Assembly: GCA_911728435.2 (NCBI GenBank) | Contig: OU452201.1 | Span: 12,400,001 to 12,464,000, forward strand | From: Apoderus coryli | Lineage: Eukaryota; Arthropoda; Insecta; Coleoptera; Attelabidae | Length of the DNA: 64,000 nt | Direction: 5' to 3' | Shown: piece after piece, positions 47,270 to 57,300 of the stretch | Position numbering within the stretch: the stretch's first letter is position 1 | Layout of the letters: every line of letters starts with the position of its first letter | The notes under the pieces: model-generated | Seen by the model: only the letters and a program-made list of their open reading frames with translations | What the model was told of the DNA's origin: nothing | Databases searched by the model: none | Translations under genes and position numbers: made by a program

Positions 47270-50200
47270 TTATTTTATTTTCTTTCTGCTGAAAAGTTCG
47301 CCAAGTTCAGATACGACCATAATAAGAGGGATGACATGTCCGCTATGCAAAATTATTTTTACTTTATTATATTTACGGACCCAAGTTCGTTTTCTAACCA
47401 CATTTTATATCTTGGCTTTATAGGAATTTTGGTCTCAACTCTTTTTCTTTGAACCTGTAGTAAATCAAGAGACGTAACATGGGGAAAACTCAGATTCCAA
47501 AATAATGAGAGATTAAGAGAGCAGTGGGAGATAAAAAGTTCTTAACATAACAGCAATTAAAGACCTATTTTCCCACAACTCAAATATGAATCTAGATTGA
47601 AGCTCAAAAACGCTTAAAACTCCAATCCTTTCACAAACACCTAATCGAAAATCTATAAGGGACAACATTGATGGCTCCAGGAGGACATTTTTCGCGCCTT
47701 GTCTTAAGGATTACAACCGCTGTTTCACAGGCACCGCTACGTATATTTTTACTGAATAATTCTAGTTATTTTTAAATTTTAATTAATAATAAATTTATAT
47801 GGTAATCTTTATTTTTACATTATTATTTAATAATCCGATATATGACTACTTCCATTAATTCTAATTGTTGCTATCACTAACAAATCCTTTATTTTACAAC
47901 AGAACATACTAAAAAAAAAAGAAGTTCATCATCAAGTTTCTCCTGGATTTCTAACGCTTCCATAGTAAGCAATTAATGAATACTAAATTAGTGAATTTTT
48001 ATATACTGACAATTCAATCATTTATTATTAATTGGTTCTTGGACAGAATTGGTATTAGCAATTAATTTTCCGACTCGGAATACATTGTAACGCTTCACAC
48101 TAGACTTGTTTCATAAATAACGGATCTTCAATCTATCGCGAGTGTGTGACATAAACAAATACATTTAAAGCCAATTCATCATTAATATGGGCCACGTACG
48201 TTTTTTTGATTATTAACTTTACTTTAAATGCCCAGTTCATACCGTTTACTTCTTACTATAGCAATTTGCTATTTCAAATTTCAAAACGTGTTCTTGTCGT
48301 GTTTGTTTTCTATAACAATAATTAATTATTACTACCTAACTGTTACAATTATTATATTATTTTTTGTTGTTTTGAAAAATTGATTTGTAGAACTATTTTG
48401 TAAACCTACTAGGATTATTGTATATTCATAATAAATATACATAAAAATATTTCCATGAAACATCCTCAAAGTCATAAAATTCATAGGGATATTCACAATA
48501 TTTAGACATGATATTCAGGGTTCATTAAAAAAATGATCATTATGAAACAATATAAAATCATTGCGAATAAACACTATAAAGTTCAGATCTTGGAAGGGTG
48601 TCGTATTTATAAAACTAGTTTATTTGTTTATTATTTCTTTAAACAAAAATCACATTTATAGATAAAGCCAGTAGTTGCTAATATGTGGGTGATGCTGGCA
48701 GAGGCATGAACTGGTCTCCTGCTGGTTTTGTGCTTTAATTATTTTTGCAGAAATTTAGATTATTTCTATCTTTACTATATATTTATATATCAAAGAAGAA
48801 AATATTCACCTAAAGTGACTCAACTAATGTAGTTGAATAAATCCTATATATATATACTGTACAATACCTACATAGGTATTGTATAGAAAAGCCAATGAAG
48901 AAAACGTACGCCTGTAAGTTGGAAAAAAGATTCGGTTCAGGTGGGAATCGTACCCACATCTATATCTACATATATGGTACACTGAAGAATGAAATATAAT
49001 AACAGCGAAACCATATTGTCAACATCTGTAGAGCCCTTGCCTCATTCTGCTTAATAAATAAACCTGAGACCCTGCTAATTTAAACAAATTGCCGTGTAGA
49101 TATAATGTAGGTAAAGTCAGTCCGCTGTGGCATAAAATTAAACAAACTGTTAGAAGTGTCATCGCTATGCATTTTTTAGACATCTGTCAAGAGAAAAAGT
49201 GTGATTAAATTGAAGTTTGACCAAAATACAGCCAAAAGCCCATCTCATCAAATTAAAAATTTATTTTCAATGAATTATGATAAGCAAAATCCTTTAAAAT
49301 GCTCTAGGTTTTGTTGTTATTAATTTATTAATCTAGTTTGTAGTGTCTTAATTTTTTATGTCTTTCGTTATTAATACTTTATTTCAAGAAAAAAAGTATT
49401 TTATGTAGTTGAGCAACATGTTTCCAAATCTACATTATGACTACATTAGACTCACGGGTACTTTATTTTTCTATAATTAAACCAACAATTATACGAGAAA
49501 TAAGTTCTAAAGAAGTAGTCCATCTCAGAGTGGAATCGTATACACTGTGTCCATCAGTTTTTAAGTCGGATACAAGGGCTCTCGCAGTGTTTATTTGTAC
49601 AGTATGCATGTCTGTTGTATCGTGTAAAAATTCAGTATGTGGATTTAAAAGAGTCATATAAGACTATAAAATGCTGGCTCTATAATCGCTTTCCAAACTT
49701 CTGGTGCAATGTATGAGATTGACTGTTTTGAAACTCAAATAGTTTATTGCAGACTAGTATAATATGAATATGCAGCTGCTAAGAAGTCAATCTTGGCTCT
49801 GTGATATATTTTGTTTTAATATTTTGGGTTAAGTTGTTAAGAAATAATCAAAATTAGTAGGTGTCATTCGATTAAATTTTTTATTGGCCATTTATTTGCC
49901 GACATTTTAGTTCCACAAGTAACGAACATTTTCTTTTCTTATACAAGTCATCACCTACGTAGTGATGATTTTTTCCAATCTTCAGTTACTAAAGACACAT
50001 ACATAGAAGCATAACTAGCTATTGGGACCTCTCTATTCGGTAAGTTCGTAGCAAACCGATTGATTTCTCAAGAGGATTCGCATGTATGACATGTTAGGGA
50101 AGATTTGTCATCAGAAATATTCAGTTAAGTAAATTACAAATAAAAAACATTCATATGTTCAAATATTCTATTATTTAAGTTATGTTGAAAAATGTATAAA

Positions 50201-50270
50201 TAAATATAAATAGGCAGTCAATGGTCGTATTAATATTTTCGCAAAATTTGCTTAACAGTCTTGAATGATG
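47270..50270. other. Intergenic between genes H and I, no gene recognised
   Basis: AT-rich. Contains partial copies of the hammerhead-repeat 3' blocks (47337-47390 and 49025-49150) and a tRNA T-arm-like stretch on the minus strand near 48942-48962. A 64-codon minus-strand ORF (49463-49657) is less AT-biased than its surroundings but unrecognised. The end should be 3' UTR of gene I. Confidence 0.45.
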
Positions 50271-50271
50271 T

Positions 50272-53200
50272 TTAACCAATAATTCCGTGAGCAGCTGCAC
50301 CAGTTGGACCCCATAAACCGGCAGCGCTAACTTGACCTGCAACAAGAAATCAGGTTCGTCGTCTACTTGCCTATTCAATACAATACCGCAAAAGCAAATG
50401 TTTCTTGCTATTAGGCGAATGCGTTTTTAATAAAATTAAATTATATTAGGTCTGCAGTAATAACTCATGATTGAAAATCTTCAGATGGTATTAGAATAAT
50501 AGAAACAACAATAATTTCGGTTAGTTACGAGTATAATTATACTAGAGAATATGAATTCGCCTGGAGTACCTACATATGCAATCCGCAATACCAAAGATTA
50601 ATATTATACTTACCGCCGAAGCAAATCTTTCTTGCTAATTGGCGAAAGCGCTTTTAATGAAATGATATATTATATGTCTACAGTAAAATTCGGCGAAGCT
50701 GATTTAATTAGATTTATTAATAGAAAATCTTCAGAGGGCATTAGAATAATGGACGGTTAGTTACGAGTTGTATTATTATTATTACTGGGAAAAAAGGAAC
50801 AAAATACTTATAAATAGGCCAGATATGGTAAAATTCGCTCAAACATTAGTCACAGGAGTAGACATAACAGATTTTCAACTAGTACCATGATAAGATATAT
50901 CAAGGAAAATTTCCTGTAAGAGCTTCGAAACTACCCCAACGAGAATGCATTAGTGAAGCGTGTGCACAAAAGAATACAACGAGTGCAGCAGCTGGAACCA
51001 CGGGGTAAGTGAAGTTGAACCCTCCGAGTACCATGGCTGCGTTTTTCACTGAATCGAACTGGACGAAAACCAATAAGGAGTTCATCAGCGGAAGAAGCAA
51101 TCTCAACTTAACTTAAGATTTTCGTTCTCTGTTTGACGTATTTCAACTTCCAACAAAAATATTATAAATTTACATACAAGATGGACCAGAAATTACAGCT
51201 GGAGCGGTTCGTGGTCCTGCTACAGTTGCACCTAGTCCGGAAAGTCCAATTGCACCACCTCCGTTAGTCAAGATACCTGCAGCAGCTGGGGCAGCAATGG
51301 CAACTAAAAATTGCGAAACAGTAGTGTTCAAAAATCATTTAAGAGTTTTGCAACAATTAATGATATCTTTTATATTTTAAGGAACAATAAAACCAGAGTC
51401 GGCTTTACCATAGCTATATATTAATTATTCTTTATTATTATTTATTATTCCATATTATATTGATAGAAATTGAATTGCCGACACACATAGATATGCAATG
51501 TAGATTCACGGAGATTTTCTCCTCTGTAGGTTTTATCAAAGCCTATATGTGTATAACTTTATTTATATAAAATTTTTGTTCTTCTATTATTTATAATAAA
51601 ATAGATAATCATTGAAGGATACAACTCGGCTAAAAGAAAATCGAGATAGGTTGCATCTTCTTGCTATTATTTCCTGTTTCAAAACTTATGAACCATATTC
51701 TGTATGATTTTTTTTTTATTTTTAGTATATTCCTAGTATGCCCGTAGTATACCTATTGATAGAGCACATATATTCATATTTATTTACCTCCACCTAAGCC
51801 TAATCCAGCGCCAGTTCCAATTCCCAAACCGCCAAGTCCAAGACCCAAACCGCTTGCTCCAAGTCCAAGACCCAAACCGCTTGTTCCAAGTCCTACACCT
51901 AACCCTCTTGCTCCAAGTCCAATACCCAAACCTCCTGTTCCTAGTCCCCCTGCAACAATACCTGCTGGGCCTGTTGGTCCTATTGGTCCTAATGGAGTAA
52001 CAACGCCTGATGGGCCGCTGACAATAACGCCTGATGGACTAGCGGTGGTAAAAACTGCCATGGTGGCCAGAGCTGCTACAATCTACAATAATTATAAGTT
52101 ACTATAGAAGTTTTGTTAGCTGACATATACTTATCAGATTATGGTTTTGTGTGTTTGAAAATAATGGAAATTATCCTCATCATAGTTTGGTTTGGTTGTG
52201 TAAAATAACAAACGATCATTTATAAACAGAGGCATCATATCTTACATCCTCCATTTTATTTAAAGAAATGTTAGCATTTTTTGCGGAAAAATATTTTTAA
52301 GAACCATTAAGTGTTTTCCATTTAGCACATCATTCAGTGGAATTGATGATGGGTGTCAAACCAAACTATGATAATTTCCATTATTTTCAAACACACAAAA
52401 CCATAATCTGATAAGTATATGTCAGCATTCAGTCTAATGATGAGTTGGGGTTTGTAAAAAGAATACTTCATATACAGGGTGTTTTATAATATATGCGCCG
52501 GACTTTAGGATGTGTGAGCTCGTCCAAAAATATGTAAACAGCTTTTGCAAACATTTTCTCCTCATAATAGATACGCTATGTTTTGTGCAAGAATGTTTAT
52601 TTTTTAATTCATAATTGGGGAAGATTTTGAAGGGGTAGTGGGTGGTTTTCTCTCCAATTTCTACGCCACTGGAAAAAGTACGGTTTTAAGATTTCAAGCG
52701 CCAATGTTTTCTACACAAAGAGGTACTCTTGGTCATAAGCTCTAGAGTTGACCATTTTCGAAGAAAATCAACTTGTTGAAAAACATGGTCAATTTTAATG
52801 TTTAAAAAAATTTCGTTTAATTAGTAGAAAAAAATTAATTTATTTAAAAAAATTGACCATGTTTTTCTGTTGAAAAACTTGTTAGTTGATTTTCCTCGAA
52901 AACGGTTAACTTTAGAGCTTATGAGGCAAAGTCCTCCAAAACCGTTCACTTTAGATCAAAATTGAACAGGGAATTTACAAAAAATTAAAAAAATATATTT
53001 GTTCCAGTGACGTAAAAAATAGGGGGATTAAAAAGTGTCACTAACCCCAGCATGCCACTGGTTCATTGTTTATGTCAAAATATGACTTTTTAAAGAGCAT
53101 AGCGGTCACTAAATTTGAAAAAATATTTAAAAGCAACTAAACCATTTAAGGGTATAATAGGTCCCTATACCAAAATGCATGAATTAGCGAGAGCTTTCTG

Positions 53201-53329
53201 TGGTAGAGCGTTGTCGCTCGAATTTAGAAACACCCTGTATATTGGAACTGAATTACCTATTATATCATGTTTTTTTTTATTTGATGAGTAGGTATATTAA
53301 AAAAAACTCTCACTTACCAGTACTTTCAT
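50272..53329 (-). CDS. Gene I: secreted Gly/Leu-rich cuticular-type protein, 165 aa
   Basis: Exons on the minus strand: 53318-53329 (MKVL), 51788-52082, 51178-51303 and 50272-50336, with phases 0,1,1. The signal peptide MKVLIVAALATMAVFTTA is followed by two PSG motifs, SPSGVIVSG and GPSGVVTPLGPIGPTG. Repeats of GLGLGLGASG type follow. Exon 3 has AAPAAAG, GGGAIGLSG and TAPAVISGPS. Exon 4 completes the C-terminal module as QVSAAGLWGPT and ends AAAHGIIG. The codon split between exons 3 and 4 is TGT (Cys), where the other genes have Gly, the only Cys expected in the mature protein. It lacks the Trp/His richness of A-H. A shared intron position splits the C-terminal module. Confidence 0.82.
50900..51106 (-). 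other. Unassigned hydrophobic ORF in intron 3 of gene I
   Basis: A 68-codon frame with a hydrophobic stretch (VVPAAALVVFFCA). GC content is higher than the surrounding intron. No splice signals tie it to gene I and I do not recognise it. It may be a decayed retrocopy or chance. Confidence 0.2.
52119..52426. mobile_element. Recent foldback (hairpin) element in intron 1 of gene I
   Basis: Arms of about 73 bases, starting GCTGACATATACTTATCAG at 52119 and ending with its inverse at 52426, are nearly identical apart from a 5-base insertion. The loop is about 160 bases without an ORF. Confidence 0.75.
52472..53240. mobile_element. ACAGGGTG-ended non-coding element in intron 1 of gene I
   Basis: It starts ATACAGGGTG (52472) and ends CACCCTGTAT (53231-53240). 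It shares the TTTTGTGCAAGAAT and ACGCCACTGGAAAAAGTACGG blocks with 23628-24356. No transposase. Confidence 0.65.
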
Positions 53330-53360
53330 TTTGGCGAGTTTTCTAGATTCAACTCAACTA

Positions 53361-53416
53361 GATACTATACTATTTTTAGTTTCAACCCCAGTACTTATAG
53401 AAAAATAAGTGACCTT
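53361..53416 (-). promoter_or_regulatory. Promoter of gene I
   Basis: Minus strand: TCAAGGTCA (53410-53418), a full match to the FTZ-F1-type monomer site YCAAGGYCR, and TATAAG at 53394-53399. The initiator is weak (TCTAGTT near 53360). Confidence 0.68.
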
Positions 53417-54100
53417 GATTTACATAATATTTATTAAAAACGGCATTAAAACATTTAATGTTCTAATTAAAATTTCAAATACAAAAATGATAATTTTACA
53501 TAATATGTAACTTATTTGTATAAGTATGATAATTAAAATATATACATATGTAGACATTTACGAGGTGTGGCACTATGTGCAATACAGTATCTCTCAGGTA
53601 ATTCTATCTGCGAAAGCTAGTGAATTAATTGGGGGATGATTTTCAGACTTAACAGTACAGATAACCAAGATAATATCGCACCTTAAGAACTAGGAAAAAA
53701 ATGCCTGTGGAAAGAAAGGTAGAGCCGGAAAAGGTAACCCATATATTACTACACACAAAAAAGTCTATAGTCAAAAATGATAATACCAGTATGTTCAAAA
53801 AAATAACATCAAATAGACGACACTAAGTTTCATTTTACCGCTTAGATATTATCTGAACAAACACAGCGTTATAGTCACTGATCAATCATATATTAAGTTC
53901 AATTCAATCACATCATAATATTTAAATGAAAATATTAAATGCTCAAATTGAGCATATGGCTATCATTAAAAAATAAAGTCAATTCAACGATAAATTGAAA
54001 AATTGTGTTCAATCTGACCAGATAAAAGCATATTTATTGTCACACTGACGATACCTGTACATTGTGATTCTAAAATATTTTCAAATTGAAACTAATGCAG

Positions 54101-54108
54101 TGACGTCA
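54101..54108 (+). promoter_or_regulatory. CRE-like palindrome upstream of the SAMD3-like gene
   Basis: TGACGTCA lies 234 bases before the ATG, in the least AT-rich part of the upstream region (a CGGCGGC stretch follows near 54136). No TATA box is obvious. Its use as promoter is inferred from position only. Confidence 0.35.
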
Positions 54109-54341
54109 TTATCGGGACTTTACAATATTTTGGTTTCGGCGGCTTTATTCCTTGCGTTTCGATTTGCGATTCGCAGTTCGTAGTCACATGTCATAGGTTA
54201 CAGGTTACAAGTTTAGGGATTACAGGTGTTTTAGAGTGAGATTTTTATATTTTATTACCCTGGATATTTTGTGTAGTAAGTGCAAGTGATTGTGTTAAAT
54301 TGGATTATAATAAACTAATTATCCATATACCTATAATACTT

Positions 54342-57300
54342 ATGGAGGCACTTCTGAGAGCTTGGAATTGTACAGAAGAAATTATCTCGAGATTCTTGGG
54401 TAAGTACATCCTACAATACGATTTCTTTTTCTAAATAATTTTTGATATATTTTATATTAAAAAGGCATGGTGGTATAATATTAATATGATAGAAAATAAT
54501 ATTAATATTAGTATTGAATTTTATTAGCAAGTGCGAAGGGTGCAAAGTACCGGCATGGTCTCGCGTCCCCCGCTTTTTGATTTCTATTATATTCTTTTCG
54601 TAAAACTAACTATACTTAGAAGTACCTAGCTGGTAAAGTAATGAAGTACATACTTCTTTTTTTAAGACAATGATATTACGCCGGATATTCTGCAAGACTT
54701 AAACGAAAACTTCCTAAAAGAATTGGTTCCTTCTGTTGGCGCGAGAGTAAGACTGCGACAGAAAATTCGGAGTTATTTGGTATGTTGAAATTTTTTAATG
54801 TTATCGCTATGTAATAAAATTATATCTACCTACTTACTTAAAGTGTTAAACAGAAACATGCTTTGTATACAGTATGTCCCACGAGAACAAATAATAGGCT
54901 AAAAATTCACTTTGATAAAAGCTTCTGTTTTTCGCAAAAAAAAGTTTTCGATTAAAAGCAAGTTTTTAGAAAATTTTTATTATTTTGGTAGGTGTATTAT
55001 ATAATTATGTAGCAATGAAATGTCATTAAACGTCACGAAACATTAGAATAACCTCACATTTCGTTCATAGCAAATAAAACGTTTGTTGTTTATTGACGAA
55101 AATTGTCGTGAAATTGATTAAAATAGAAGAAAATAATTACTCAAATTAAGTTTTATTGAACTTATGTATTTATTATTTGTTGGAAATGTGACAAAATTAA
55201 CCAATGAACATGAGGAAATTTGCACGAATACAAAATAATTTCTGAATAAAGGGTGAAAACTGAACAAAAAGCGATATTTAGCGAAGGCTATGACCTCAGA
55301 TGAAGAAAACTTAATGTTTTTTTAACACTGTTAATAAAGATACGTTGATTTTTCTACAATTTTGTCACGTTACAAAGTGTATAATATACAAGTTCATTAA
55401 AACTTCATTCGAGTAATTATTCTCAAGACGTTTTCTTCGTTAATAAAAAAAATCGATTTAATAGTTAGATTTTAAATGTGACTTGTTACCTACTTTTTTT
55501 TTGTATAAGGGTCCGTGCGACATGAGTCCCCGGTTTCAGTGCAGCCTGATGGGCTTATTGTGAAATGTTGTCGTGTTACCTACTTAAAATATATCAAAAT
55601 AATCCAATTTTTCTATAAACTTGCTTTCATTTCAGAAATATTTCTATTCAGGGATAGGAACATGCCATATTATTTGAAACGCAATTTGTTTGTCCTTCAG
55701 AATATTAAATAATATACAGGGTGTTCCATTTGATAAACTTGACTTGTTTCTATTTTTAGTAGTAGATACTACTACAGTAACTTGCGACTACCCTGTAATC
55801 TCATGGGTCAATCTGTCAAGATAGTTGACTTTCCTTAGATGTCCTTGAACTACCTTTAAAATTTTGGGGTTGTCTTCATTCAGATGACGAAATGACGAAT
55901 AGTTTTCGGAGATCTGTTTTGGGTCACAAAATTCAAAATAAATTATTTATTCAAAAATAGTTGAAGATAGTTATAGGGAAGGGTTAAAACAAAATATTCA
56001 AAATCTTACAAATATGGCAATATTATAGACTGATAGAGTAGGTTGACCTAAGTAACCACTTACATATTCAAAACAATCTTATGCTTACTTTTTCCAAAAC
56101 TTTTCATGTACCATCGACCCGCAATCACCCTGTATGGTTATCTCTTATCTTAACAGATCTGCTTCCTATAAAACGAGCAACATTTGTATTTTTTAAGAAA
56201 TTAATGAATTGAATACCGATGTAGGAGGACTGTCATCACCTTCTACGTCTGTGGCCAGCACAGTCACTGAAATTGAATATGTTGATAATCAGAGCGATCA
56301 GCTTTTCGACATATCTATATCGGATATTCTGAATACTTCCAGTTATCCTGAGTTTGATTTAAGAAGTATTCTGGAAAATTCACCCATGGGCAAAGCTGTT
56401 TTAAATTATTATGAAAAAAATAACGTCCTAAACGATACTCATAGCAAGAGGCTAGTGGAAATAATCGTGCGACACATATACCATCATATCATAAAATAGT
56501 AAGAAATACCTACTTATCTTTCTCTATCTATCTCTATACGTCAACTACTATTTTTATATCCAATGTCGAATAATAATTATTTGTTTTCATTATCAAACTG
56601 GGCATGGAATTCAATCATATATATACAGACATTATGTGGAAATTTTAAGAATGTAATGTACTAAAAATTTTGAAAATTAAAACATGTTATTCATTGAATT
56701 ACGAAAAAAATTTTTCAATACCTATTCTTAAATTCATTGAATAATTTGTTTTAATTTTAAAAATGTTTAGTATATTACATTATTAAACATTTCCACAGGA
56801 TGTGTATAGATGTTTGAATTCCATGCCCAGTTTGACTTTAATTGTTATATATATTGCGTAACTATGTATATTGAGCCACTGATGATGGAATGATATTCCG
56901 AAACATGTCTAGCACTTATATCCCGATCACGATTTGACATATACATAAATGCTTTTGTGGAGTAGACGTCGCGTCGGTTGATTTATATTTATATTTAATT
57001 CTAGTTTATTTTAAACTTGAATTTTAGTCGATGAGTAGAAGCTTTATCGTAGAGTAATATTGAAAAAGTCTTCACTTCACCAAAACACGTTGTTAAATTT
57101 GTTTCGTAGTGGCTAAACACGTATCGAAATTTAAAAAAGTGTTTTGGTGAAGTGGTAAAACGAGTTTTCCAATATTAATATTAAATTGTATATTATCAAG
57201 TTATAATATGATATATATCTCACTTATCCTTATATAATAATAATAATAATAATCTTTATTCAGTAAGTAACATACATCGCTCATACAATACTCAGTATAT

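Noticed and set aside
48942..48962. tRNA T-arm-like GTGGGTACGATTCCCAC on the minus strand
   Set aside because: No A box, anticodon arm or acceptor stem could be found around it, so I do not call a tRNA or SINE.
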